NCBI RefSeq assembly: GCF_003248505.1
Contig: NZ_QFOA01000040.1
Location: forward strand, 1-30,297
Source: Sphingobium sp.
GTDB lineage: Bacteria; Pseudomonadota; Alphaproteobacteria; Sphingomonadales; Sphingomonadaceae
Reading direction: 5' to 3'
Length of the DNA: 30,297 nt
Shown here: one piece after another, positions 23,782 to 30,297 of the stretch
How positions within the stretch are numbered: the first letter of the stretch is position 1
Layout: every line of letters starts with the position of its first letter
Program-made: the position numbers and the translations under genes
Notes under the pieces: generated by a model
Databases searched by the model: none
What the model was told of the DNA's origin: nothing
What the model saw: only the letters and a program-made list of their open reading frames with translations

Positions 23782-25380
23782 TCAGATGTTGATTTCGGTC
23801 GGGCGCTGCGTGCGGACCCAACGGGCGACGAGCAGGCGCGTGAAGGTGACGGCGGTGAACACGCTGGTCGCGATGCCGATCAGCAGCACGATGGCGAAGC
23901 CCTTGACCGGGCCCGACCCCAGCGCAAGCATGATGCCGCCCGCGATCGCGTGGGTCACGTTCGCTTCGAAGATGGTGCGGCTCGCTTCCTTATAGCCATG
24001 CTCGATCGACGCGACGATGTTGCGCCCGCGCCGCCGCTCCTCGCGGATGCGCTCGTAGATGAGGACGTTGGCGTCGACCGCCGTGCCGATCGTCAGCACG
24101 AAACCGGCGATGCCCGGCAGCGTCAGCGTCGCGCCCAATATGCCCATCACGCCCAGGATCACGAGCACGTTAATGGCGACGGCGATGTTCGCGTAGACGC
24201 CGAACCGACCGTAGCTCACGAACATGAAGGCAGCGACCGCGACCACAGCGATAATCGAGGCGATCAGGCCTGCGCGGATCGAATCGGCGCCCAGGCCCGG
24301 CCCGACCGTGCGCTCCTCGACCACGGTGAGCGCGACCGGGAGCTTGCCCGAACGCAGCGCGATGGCAAGCTGGTTGGCGCTCTCCACGGTGAAGTTACCG
24401 CTGACCTGCGCGCTGCCGCCCAGGATCGGTTCGTTGATGTTGGGCGCCGACAGCACCTTGCCGTCGAGGATGATCGCGAAGGGACGGTTGACGTTCTGCG
24501 ACGTCACCTGCCCGAATTTGCGGCCGCCCGATCCGTTGAAGCGGATGTTGACGATCGGCTGGTTGCTCTGGTCATAACCCTGCGTGGCGTCGGTCAAATC
24601 TTCGCCCGACACCATCACCTGCCGCTTGACCGCAATCACCGGCACGCCGGACGGGTTGCCGGGATAAGGCAGAACTTCGCTGCCCACCGGCGCGCGCCCC
24701 TGCGCCACTTCGGCAGGGTTGGCGCTGGTATCGACCAGCTTGAATTCCAGCTTGGCCGTCTGGCCCAGCAGGTCCTTCAACGCCTTGGGGTCCTGAAGTC
24801 CTGGAACCTGCACGACGATGCGGTTGCTGCCCTGCTGCTGAATCGTGGGTTCGCGCGTGCCCATCTCGTCGATGCGTTTGCGAATGACTTCGGTCGCGAC
24901 TTCCATCGCGCTCTTGACCGCATTGTTGATGCCCGCGTCGGTCGGCGTGATCACGACGGTCGTGCTGTTCACCACCTCGACGTTGAAGTCGCGCTGCCCG
25001 GTCAGCCCCGCGCCCTGCGTCAGCGGACGGATACGCTCGACCGCCGCGTCCACCTGCGAGGGGTCGCGCACCATGAAGCTCAATTTTCCGTCGCGGCTCG
25101 ATATGTCGCCGATCGCGATTCTGGGATCGCCCCGGCGCAGTTCGGTGCGGACCTGGTCCTCCATATTGGTCAGCCGCTGCTTGGCGACATCCTGCGTCGA
25201 CGCTTCGAGCAGCAGATGGCTGCCTCCCGCAAGGTCGAGGCCTAGGTTCACGCGCGTCTGCATGAAGCGCGGAAGCTGCGCGACGGTCGATTCGGGCAGG
25301 AATGTCGGGATCGCGCACAAAGCGCCGATCACCAATGGCAGGAGGATCGCGAAGACCGCCCAGCGCGAGAAGTTCAGCAT
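23782..25380 (-). CDS. secD: Protein translocase subunit SecD
   Basis: SecD is the larger partner of SecF in the inner membrane. The 532-residue product has a first transmembrane helix (about 8-28), the hallmark NLGLDLAGGSHLLLE, a large periplasmic P1 region (about 60-340) and a C-terminal six-helix block. The latter includes GMATLTLPGIAGFVLTIG-like sequence (here ATLTLPGIAGFVLTIGTAVD) and NVLIYERIREE. Pro-Gly-rich P1 motifs PTIQQQGSNRIVVQVPG are also present. It lies between yajC (10 nt) and secF (20 nt). Confidence 0.97.
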   Translation of the reverse strand: MLNFSRWAVFAILLPLVIGALCAIPTFLPESTVAQLPRFMQTRVNLGLDLAGGSHLLLEASTQDVAKQRLTNMEDQVRTELRRGDPRIAIGDISSRDGKLSFMVRDPSQVDAAVERIRPLTQGAGLTGQRDFNVEVVNSTTVVITPTDAGINNAVKSAMEVATEVIRKRIDEMGTREPTIQQQGSNRIVVQVPGLQDPKALKDLLGQTAKLEFKLVDTSANPAEVAQGRAPVGSEVLPYPGNPSGVPVIAVKRQVMVSGEDLTDATQGYDQSNQPIVNIRFNGSGGRKFGQVTSQNVNRPFAIILDGKVLSAPNINEPILGGSAQVSGNFTVESANQLAIALRSGKLPVALTVVEERTVGPGLGADSIRAGLIASIIAVVAVAAFMFVSYGRFGVYANIAVAINVLVILGVMGILGATLTLPGIAGFVLTIGTAVDANVLIYERIREERRRGRNIVASIEHGYKEASRTIFEANVTHAIAGGIMLALGSGPVKGFAIVLLIGIATSVFTAVTFTRLLVARWVRTQRPTEINI

Positions 25381-25390
25381 CGCCGCGCGC

Positions 25391-25726
25391 TCAGTCGTTC
25401 GCGGGCTTGGCAGTGGTGGGATCGATCACGTCGGCGAGCGTCGACTTGACCGCCTTCACCTTCATCCCCGGTGCCAGTTCGATATCGGCGTAGATTTCGT
25501 CCACCCGAACCACCTTGCCGACGAGGCCGCCGCCGGTGACGACCTGGTCCCCCTTCTTCACTGCGTCGATCTTGGTCTTGTGATCCTTCATCTTCTTCTG
25601 CTGCGGGCGGATGAGCAGGAAGTAGAAGACGACGAATATCAGGACCAGCGGCGCCATCTGCACCAGAATACCGGCACCGGAGGCTTGCCCGCCCGCGGTT
25701 TGGGCAAAGGCAGGGGTTATGAACAT
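25391..25726 (-). CDS. yajC: Preprotein translocase accessory subunit YajC
   Basis: YajC is a small single-pass protein that associates with SecDF-SecYEG. From ATG at 25726 it is 111 residues: a short leader MFITPAFAQT, one transmembrane helix (about 21-39, ending in FYFLLIRPQQKK, the family signature), then a basic cytoplasmic domain with DQVVTGGGLVGKVV. The frame extends to 25780, but the extra residues do not resemble YajC. It is the first gene of the yajC-secD-secF-Mth938 operon; its promoter must lie in the 188-nt gap before the tRNA gene. Confidence 0.95.
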   Translation of the reverse strand: MFITPAFAQTAGGQASGAGILVQMAPLVLIFVVFYFLLIRPQQKKMKDHKTKIDAVKKGDQVVTGGGLVGKVVRVDEIYADIELAPGMKVKAVKSTLADVIDPTTAKPAND

Positions 25727-25873
25727 GAGTGGACTTTCGCCTTGTTTTTTCGGGACCGTGCGCAGTGGTTCACGGCCCACGGATCAAGGGCGGGCGGCTA
25801 ACACAGATGGGGGCCGCGAAGCAATATCATTAGGGTGCCAGACGAAGGACACACATTCCCGTCACAACAGCGC

Positions 25874-25902
25874 TTGCAACTTCCCCCGCACCCGACTAAA
25901 GC
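25874..25902 (+). promoter_or_regulatory. Putative promoter of tRNA-Pro
   Basis: TTGCAA (25874-25879) and TAAAGC (25897-25902) are 17 nt apart, and the tRNA 5' end lies 13 nt further on. The -35 is good, the -10 imperfect. Confidence 0.45.
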
Positions 25903-25914
25903 GCGCCCTCCGGT

Positions 25915-25991
25915 CGGGACGTAGCGCAGCCTGGTAGCGCATCACACTGGGGGTGTGGGGGTCGGAGGTTCGAATCCTCTCGTCCCGACCA
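25915..25991 (+). tRNA. tRNA-Pro (anticodon GGG)
   Basis: A 77-nt cloverleaf can be drawn by eye. The acceptor arms are CGGGACG (25915-25921) and CGTCCCG (25981-25987), then discriminator A and an encoded CCA at 25989-25991. The D-arm is GCGC-AGCCTGGTA-GCGC. The anticodon arm is TCACA-CTGGGGG-TGTGG, placing GGG as anticodon. The T-arm contains the usual GGTTCGAATCC. It reads CCC and CCU proline codons. Its 3' end also marks the change to island-like DNA and is a plausible attachment site. Confidence 0.97.
25968..25991 (+). other. Candidate attachment site (tRNA-Pro 3' end)
   Basis: Tyrosine-recombinase islands commonly integrate in the T-arm/acceptor end of tRNA genes and leave the tRNA intact. 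Right of this point the gene content changes to AlpA, RHH and coupling-protein functions. The matching distal copy is not in the window, so the att call is an inference. Confidence 0.45.
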
Positions 25992-26046
25992 ATATTTCAA
26001 TTACTTAGCCGATATTTTCACCCCGCCAGGGGCCACCAAATTCGCT

Positions 26047-26067
26047 CTGGTGGTGCGCTGGTGGTGC
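26047..26067 (+). repeat. Tandem CTGGTGGTGC repeats beside the tRNA
   Basis: CTGGTGGTGC occurs at 26047-26056 and 26058-26067, separated by one base, within the 187-nt non-coding stretch after tRNA-Pro. Short direct repeats here would suit integrase arm or excisionase binding, but that is inference. I see no gene in this stretch. Confidence 0.5.
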
Positions 26068-26178
26068 AAATTTAATTTTGGCGATGGCCACGCAGTGCAT
26101 CGCAACGCCTCGACATCGCACGCGCCCGGCCCCCTTCCGATTGAAGATTCGCCTCACTCTGCTTATGCCAGCCGATAG

Positions 26179-27087
26179 ATGCGAGAGCAGTTGCCTCTAC
26201 GCCCCGCCGAGTTCGTCAAAATTCGGGATGGCTATATTGCGTTTCTGAAACGACCAGCAGGAACGGCCTTGACCGCCATCATCCCGACAAGTGTGCTCGG
26301 CGCGATGGCATCGGCGGCGAAGCGCGAACGCAAACGTCGCAACGGACTCCACTTTGCGCAATTGGCCTCGGTGGTCGTTGTACTGCTAGCCGTGGTCTTG
26401 ATCGCCGCTCAGGATCGGATCACACACGGCGGCGGCTGGGTCCTCCTTTTTGCTGGAGGCTGCACCTTCATATGGGCGCGCAAACGCGCCAAGGTGCGCG
26501 ATGAACCGGAAATCGAAGAAATCCTCACCGAGCCGGATGAAACGCTGGCGCGTAATCTACGGGCACTTGACGACTTTCGAAAACAGATCGCCGGCGGCGA
26601 CATCCCATGCGTCGAGCGACTTCCCGATGGGAACCTTAAGCCCGTTACGAAGAGCGCCCTTCGGGCATTTCTTGCCAATCACGGCACGCTTCTTATTGTC
26701 AGCCGGGATCAAAACCTTTGGCAATGCATCCCGCACCGTCCAATTCCCATGAGCGAATTGTTGGTCAAGCTCGGCGGTCGCGTTGCCCCTGCCCTCGTTA
26801 CCTCCAGAACATTGCTCGACACCGCCGACCGCGACTTATTCGACCGCCGCGTAAAGTGGCTTCTTGCCCATTCCGAAGCAGACCCGCGTGCAAACTCCTT
26901 TCGCGAGGCGATTCAGATCATCATAGCCTTGCGACGGCCCGAACTCGACGGACTGACCTTCGAGCGAAAGAAGGAAATCCTTCGCGAAGAAAGGATTAGC
27001 GATAGCCGAATGGAGAAAATCCATGCGGGCGTCTATCCCGCCTTCAACAATTATCTGCGCCAACTGCCCATGCATGAATTTCCGTGA
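26179..27087 (+). CDS. Hypothetical membrane protein at the island edge
   Basis: This 302-residue protein is not recognised. A basic N-terminal part (KRERKRRN, about 48-55) precedes two hydrophobic segments at about 61-77 and 86-100, followed by RKRAK. The remaining 200 residues are soluble, mixed-charge and probably cytoplasmic, with DETLARNLRALDDFRKQI and FERKKEILREERISDSR helices. ATG at 26179 directly follows an in-frame TAG and has no clear Shine-Dalgarno, so a later start such as Met43 is possible. Codon usage is visibly less G/C-biased than in the core genes to the left, consistent with acquired DNA. It is the first gene after tRNA-Pro, a place where an integrase is often found, yet it shows no recombinase motif. 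Confidence 0.65.
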   Translation: MREQLPLRPAEFVKIRDGYIAFLKRPAGTALTAIIPTSVLGAMASAAKRERKRRNGLHFAQLASVVVVLLAVVLIAAQDRITHGGGWVLLFAGGCTFIWARKRAKVRDEPEIEEILTEPDETLARNLRALDDFRKQIAGGDIPCVERLPDGNLKPVTKSALRAFLANHGTLLIVSRDQNLWQCIPHRPIPMSELLVKLGGRVAPALVTSRTLLDTADRDLFDRRVKWLLAHSEADPRANSFREAIQIIIALRRPELDGLTFERKKEILREERISDSRMEKIHAGVYPAFNNYLRQLPMHEFP

Positions 27088-27160
27088 ATGGGGAACTGAA
27101 TAGCTTCCAGCGCCTCCCGGAGCCACGTCCTGCACTCCAACCAATGGAAAGGACGCCTTC

Positions 27161-27358
27161 ATGCCCCCTGATCGAAACCAGCTTTTGACTGTCGTGGACG
27201 TACTCAACGTCACTGGCTTCAAATCTCGGACCACCCTCTATCGCCGGGCCCGCAACGGCAGCTTTCCTAGTCCCTGCCACATTGGCTCTGGCAAAATTCG
27301 ATGGCGATCCGGAGATGTCGAGGACTGGCTGAACAGCCTTCAGCCCCGCCGCTACTGA
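27161..27358 (+). CDS. AlpA-family (MerR-like HTH) transcriptional regulator
   Basis: The 65-residue product is a complete AlpA-type DNA-binding domain: QLLTVVDVLNVTGFKSRTTLYRRARNGSFPSP gives the helix-turn-helix, and GSGKIRWRSGDVEDWLNSL the wing and final helix. AlpA relatives regulate excision or integrase genes in prophages and integrative elements. A GGAAAGGA ribosome binding site precedes ATG at 27161. It stands between two unrecognised genes, and the hairpins just downstream could be its targets. Confidence 0.88.
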   Translation: MPPDRNQLLTVVDVLNVTGFKSRTTLYRRARNGSFPSPCHIGSGKIRWRSGDVEDWLNSLQPRRY

Positions 27359-27366
27359 ACTAATCC

Positions 27367-27418
27367 GCAGACGCTTCCCGGCTCCGGTCTGATGGCTGGG
27401 CGGGCCCGTCGCGTCTGC
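27367..27418 (+). repeat. Inverted repeat GCAGACGC/GCGTCTGC
   Basis: Perfect 8-bp arms at 27367-27374 and 27411-27418 flank 36 nt directly after the AlpA-like gene. It could be a transcript-end hairpin or part of a regulator site; no T-tract follows. Confidence 0.35.
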
Positions 27419-27433
27419 ATCTCTCGAAACGAT

Positions 27434-27458
27434 AAACCACTCAATCGTGGTTTCACGA
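27434..27458 (+). promoter_or_regulatory. Two mutually exclusive hairpins before the 181-aa gene
   Basis: AAACCAC (27434-27440) pairs with GTGGTTT (27447-27453) over a 6-nt loop. The overlapping TCGTG (27445-27449) pairs with CACGA (27454-27458) over GTTT. The second hairpin abuts the AAAGGA ribosome binding site of the gene starting at 27470. A control element, or a protein-binding palindrome, is possible. Confidence 0.35.
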
Positions 27459-27469
27459 AAGGATGACTC

Positions 27470-28015
27470 ATGCCTTCAATCCGCAACACCGTCGATCGGC
27501 TGGCCGCACGGCTGCGGAGCCGGTCCCATGTCACGCTGCGCTTCACGGTCCATCAGCGGCTAGCGCCCATGGTCGAACCGCTGATCGAGCGGCTGCTAAC
27601 CTTCGATGACGATGGTGAAACCTACCGCTGTTCGATCAGCCACTCGATGCTCAGCGAACGTCCCGTTCTGCACAGCCACCGGGGCGTCATATCAACCCTG
27701 CGGGTAGATGGTCCCCTGCAGGATGCAGGCAGGACCTGTCTCCCACTGGGTGGGCTGATCGAAGGCCCGCATGTCACTGCGCATCTCGATCCCATCGCCG
27801 CAAGGCAGCTCGACAACCGATTGCAGGATGCCATCGACGAAGTGATCCAGAATTGGATCATCGAACACGGCCTTTACGACCAACCCCGTCAGCGCCGGGA
27901 GATCGATCGCCCCAAGGCGGACCGCGAAGCCAAGCGGATCATCGCGGCCTGGGTGTCCGATGCAACCGCTGACGCTTCGGGCGAAGCCTGCCGGGAAGGA
28001 TCGGACCATGTCTGA
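27470..28015 (+). CDS. Hypothetical protein of the mobile region
   Basis: This 181-residue protein is not recognised. It starts with ATG at 27470 after AAAGGA. The N-terminus is basic (IRNTVDRLAARLRSRSHVTLRF). The centre looks like an alpha-beta domain (DGETYRCSISHSMLSER, then ISTLRVDGPLQDAG). The C-terminal half is helical with LDNRLQDAIDEVIQNWIIEHG and an Arg/Lys-rich stretch. No signal peptide or membrane segment is seen. Position between an AlpA regulator and transfer genes suggests a mobile-element accessory function, but nothing in the sequence names it. The inverted-repeat-rich spacer follows. Confidence 0.7.
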   Translation: MPSIRNTVDRLAARLRSRSHVTLRFTVHQRLAPMVEPLIERLLTFDDDGETYRCSISHSMLSERPVLHSHRGVISTLRVDGPLQDAGRTCLPLGGLIEGPHVTAHLDPIAARQLDNRLQDAIDEVIQNWIIEHGLYDQPRQRREIDRPKADREAKRIIAAWVSDATADASGEACREGSDHV

Positions 28016-28222
28016 TCCGGTCGCCCAACGGACAAGGTTGCGGGGCTGCGATGCTACGCATCGAGCCGACAATTCAGATACACACCTCACGCACGGGTGC
28101 ATCCAGCATTTCTGCGGGTTTGACGGGATGCGGATAGCATCTCGCCAAACGCGGCTTGGCCAAAACTGCGCAAATCCGCTATTCCACGCGATGGCTAATA
28201 GCATCTCGGTTGGAGCGGCATC
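28016..28222 (+). other. Inverted-repeat-rich spacer, candidate origin of transfer (oriT)
   Basis: Three hairpin-forming repeats are packed into 207 nt. First, GGCT-g-CGATGC / GCATCG-AGCC at 28044-28067 (3-nt loop, one bulge). Second, 14-nt arms at 28118-28131 and 28137-28150 around a 5-nt loop, with one wobble and one mismatch. Third, GCTATT / AATAGC at 28178-28183 and 28197-28202. A TTGGCCAA palindrome lies at 28156-28163. In plasmid R388 the oriT, with similar repeats, sits directly upstream of trwA (RHH protein), trwB (coupling protein) and trwC (relaxase). The same order follows here for the first two genes. No nic site can be named by eye. Confidence 0.5.
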
Positions 28223-28594
28223 ATGAGCGCCCGCGCCCAGACCGTGCGGCTCTCTCCAGCCCAGCACCGCACCCTTGCCGGCTTCGCCAGGCAACGCGGA
28301 TTGAGCGAATATGCCATGCTCGCCCGCGTCGTGGACACGGGACTGGCCGCCCTCGTCCAAGGGACGGGCAGCACAATCGACTCCCGCGAGATCGTGACCG
28401 AACTGGCATCGGTCGGTACGCGCATCGTGGACGTGGAGCGGATGCTGGACCGCGCGCTGTTCACCGCCTGCGCCGCCTATTGCTACGCCCGCAGCGCCGC
28501 CAGTGGCGCGCGCAAGAGCGACGCGATCCTCACCGAGGAGATCACCGCCGCCTATAATCGCCAGCGGGGTCTTGCGCGGGAGAACCGGCCATGA
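28223..28594 (+). CDS. Ribbon-helix-helix relaxosome accessory protein (TrwA/MobC-like)
   Basis: The 123-residue protein begins with a ribbon-helix-helix fold (about 5-46): strand AQTVRLSP, helix AQHRTLAGFARQRG, turn, and helix LSEYAMLARVVDTGL. The C-terminal half is helical and probably oligomerises. Size and position before a coupling-protein gene match TrwA of R388 (121 residues), which binds oriT, stimulates TrwB and represses its own operon. ATG at 28223 follows TTGGAG, and the stop overlaps the next gene's start in ATGA, so both are translationally coupled. The family assignment is from pattern and context, not from strong sequence identity. Confidence 0.78.
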   Translation: MSARAQTVRLSPAQHRTLAGFARQRGLSEYAMLARVVDTGLAALVQGTGSTIDSREIVTELASVGTRIVDVERMLDRALFTACAAYCYARSAASGARKSDAILTEEITAAYNRQRGLARENRP

Positions 28595-30222
28595 CCCGCC
28601 CCGACGATCGCCGCAACCATGCCGATGCCCTGCGCAAGCATCATCTCAGCACGCAAGGCGCCCGCCTCAAGCGCCAGACCCTCGTCATGCTGGCCTCGGT
28701 TGCCCTTGGCGGGCTGGCACTTCCTAACATGATGCTCGGCCGCGACGCGATGCTCGCCACCGGCACCTACTACTGGGCCAGGACCAAGCTCTGGGCCGTG
28801 TCCGGCTGGGAGGCGGACACAGGGATCGACGTTCACTTTCCCGACCATGTCGAGGAAGGGAGATCGGCGCGCCAGATTATCGCCCATCCCTATTTCCGGC
28901 GGCGCGTCGATCTTGTCTGGGCCTGGACCAGACGGGGATGCTGGCTGGGCTTCGGCACCTGGCTTGTGGGCCTGATCGCCTTGCGCGGCGCGATGGCGCG
29001 GCGGCGCGAGCGCCTGCTGGCCGATCGCTGGATCGGCGGAACGCAGGTGGTGAACGAGAAGCAGTTGGCCAGGCTGACGGGGAAGGAGGACGGCGCTCGC
29101 ACCCTGGCGATCGGCAAGGTACCGATCCCCGCCCGTCTGGAGACCCGCCACATGGCGATGATCGGCACGACCGGCAGCGGCAAGACCACGGCCTTGCGGC
29201 AATTGCTCGACGGCATCGAGGCGCGCGGCGAAGCCGCGCTGGTCTACGACACCAGCGGCGAGTTCATCGCGCACTATTACAATCCGGCGCGCGGCGACGT
29301 GATCCTCAATCCCTTCGATGCCCGCTGCGCCTTCTGGTCGCCCTTTGCCGAGATCGCCCATCCGGCGGACGCCGACCGCATCGCCCACCAGCTGATCACC
29401 GAGACGGGGCAACATGACAGCGACGTGTGGCTCGATACCAGCCGCATCCTTGTCGCCAATATGATCCGGGCTCTGTGGCAGGAGAACAGGCGGACGCTGC
29501 CCGACCTGCTCCATGCCCTGAAGAATCGGCCCAAGGACGACCTCAAGGAATGGCTCGCCACCAGTTCGTCGGCCCGCACCTTTGCGGACGATGCCGACCG
29601 GGCCACGGGCAGCGTGCTGTTCATGCTGGCGAAGGCAGCGGACCTGATCCAGTTCCTGCGCGCTGAGGACGGCAAGGCGAGGCCCTTCGCCTTCCGCAGC
29701 TTCATTGAAGCGCTGGACCGGCATCCCGGTGCGCGGCCGTGGATATTCGTGCCGCGCAAGGAGGATTACTTCGAGGCGTCGAAGCCCCTTCTCGCCTGCT
29801 GGCTGGAATGCGCGGCCAGCGCGGTGCTGGGCCTGCCCCCTTCCGAGGACCGGCGTATCTGGTTCGTGCTGGACGAACTGGCCGACCTGCCGCGTGTCGA
29901 TAATCTGGCGCGGCTGCTGCCCGAGGGGCGCAAGTTCGGCGCGGCGGTCGTTCTGACCTTCCAGGCACTGGGGCAGATGCAGCACCGCTATGGACCGCAG
30001 ATCGCCGAATCCATGCTGGGCTGCTGTAACACCAAGCTGTTCCTGCAAACCATCGACAGCGAAACCCGCCAATGGGCCAGCCAGACCATCGGCACTTCAG
30101 AGATGGAAATCCGGACCAAGACCGACATGCTGGGCGACGGCGACGAGGGGCACCGCATCAATCTGGGCCGGATGCGCGAGGTGCGGCCCGCCGTCATGGT
30201 GTTGATTGCCGCTGAGAAGTGA
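28591..30222 (+). CDS. VirD4/TrwB-type coupling protein, probably truncated at the 3' end
   Basis: Type IV coupling proteins are inner-membrane hexameric ATPases that bring the relaxosome to the conjugation channel. Two N-terminal membrane helices (about 29-45 and 114-131) are followed by an ATPase domain with Walker A GTTGSGKT (192-199) and Walker B WFVLDELAD (D428/E429). The segment LLPEGRKFGAAVVLTFQALG and a CCNTKLFLQT motif are typical. It overlaps the RHH gene by 4 nt. The frame ends MREVRPAVMVLIAAEK; the last residues and the TGA seem to come from inserted DNA, since coupling proteins of this type usually continue with some tens of residues. The motor core is complete, so residual function is possible. 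Confidence 0.88.
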   Translation: MTRPDDRRNHADALRKHHLSTQGARLKRQTLVMLASVALGGLALPNMMLGRDAMLATGTYYWARTKLWAVSGWEADTGIDVHFPDHVEEGRSARQIIAHPYFRRRVDLVWAWTRRGCWLGFGTWLVGLIALRGAMARRRERLLADRWIGGTQVVNEKQLARLTGKEDGARTLAIGKVPIPARLETRHMAMIGTTGSGKTTALRQLLDGIEARGEAALVYDTSGEFIAHYYNPARGDVILNPFDARCAFWSPFAEIAHPADADRIAHQLITETGQHDSDVWLDTSRILVANMIRALWQENRRTLPDLLHALKNRPKDDLKEWLATSSSARTFADDADRATGSVLFMLAKAADLIQFLRAEDGKARPFAFRSFIEALDRHPGARPWIFVPRKEDYFEASKPLLACWLECAASAVLGLPPSEDRRIWFVLDELADLPRVDNLARLLPEGRKFGAAVVLTFQALGQMQHRYGPQIAESMLGCCNTKLFLQTIDSETRQWASQTIGTSEMEIRTKTDMLGDGDEGHRINLGRMREVRPAVMVLIAAEK

Positions 30223-30297
30223 CCCGGGGTTTTCATCGAGAAGTGACCCACCTTGCGATTATGTTTCGGATGTCAGGGGTGGGTCAAGATGGGGTTT
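30200..30297. mobile_element. End of an IS21-like insertion sequence (continues outside window)
   Basis: Starting with TGTTGATTG at about 30200, the DNA contains GAGAAGTGACCC twice (30214-30225 and 30238-30249, 24-bp period). An inverse copy of the repeat core follows (TGACCCACC at 30244-30252, GGTGGGTCA at 30278-30286). Multiple short terminal repeats beginning TG are a hallmark of IS21-family ends. It interrupts the coupling-protein frame. No transposase is visible, so family and boundary are inferred; the true left end may lie anywhere in about 30198-30213. Confidence 0.5.

Noticed and set aside
26084..26251. Short plus-strand frame starting just after the tRNA-adjacent repeats
   Set aside because: About 55 codons, no ribosome site, overlaps the 302-aa gene and has no integrase-like features.
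28008..28226. 72-codon plus-strand frame with a good GGAAGGA site, overlapping both neighbours
   Set aside because: The overlaps and ribosome site are tempting, but third positions are not G/C-biased as in the flanking genes, the product has no domain character, and the same DNA is packed with inverted repeats. Kept only as an alternative to the oriT reading.
1..30297. CRISPR arrays, rRNA genes, riboswitches
   Set aside because: No regularly spaced repeat series, rRNA sequence or recognisable riboswitch was seen by eye.

Overview
The window is a high-G+C alphaproteobacterial chromosome segment, most likely from a sphingomonad (Sphingomonadaceae). The evidence is strongly G/C-biased third codon positions, the gene orders yajC-secD-secF-Mth938 and hisB-(YciI)-hisH-hisA-hisF-hisE next to a divergent alphaproteobacterial sspB, and the protein sequences themselves. 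No database could be searched, so the genus is an inference.

Left part (1-9.3 kb): the str operon runs leftwards as rpsL-rpsG-fusA, with fusA cut by the window edge. A good sigma70-like promoter lies about 200 nt upstream of rpsL. To its right are a membrane PAS-GGDEF-EAL cyclic-di-GMP protein, an M23 (LytM-type) murein peptidase, and a leftward group of a YcbB-type L,D-transpeptidase, a small lipoprotein and a second, YkuD_2-type transpeptidase-like protein. The last four genes form a cell-wall remodelling neighbourhood.

Middle part (9.3-25.9 kb): a class II histone-deacetylase-like hydrolase converges with a four-helix membrane protein. A tightly coupled histidine operon follows (hisB, a YciI-like gene, hisH, hisA, hisF, hisE), with overlapping GTGA or ATGA junctions. 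sspB is divergent from it. A leftward run encodes Ppx/GppA, RlmE, ComM/YifB and a small P-loop ATPase. A rightward gene encodes a 1116-residue autotransporter with a trypsin-like triad, closed by a perfect rho-independent terminator. Then come Mth938-like, secF, secD and yajC, all leftward, and a tRNA-Pro(GGG).

Right part (25.99 kb to end): the character changes directly after the tRNA 3' end. Coding sequence is less uniformly G/C-biased, proteins become unfamiliar, and an AlpA-type regulator, a ribbon-helix-helix protein and a VirD4/TrwB-type coupling protein appear. I read this as one end of a conjugative or mobilizable island integrated at tRNA-Pro. The order [inverted-repeat-rich spacer]-[123-aa RHH protein]-[coupling protein] matches oriT-trwA-trwB of MOBF plasmids such as R388. 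The spacer is therefore a candidate oriT. The coupling-protein gene appears to be cut near its 3' end by what looks like the terminus of an IS21-like insertion sequence running out of the window.

The most unusual material is the island: the oriT candidate, the broken coupling protein, an att-like boundary without an adjacent integrase, and two unrecognised proteins. Elsewhere the regulatory DNA upstream of the autotransporter and the layout of the str and his operons deserve a second look.
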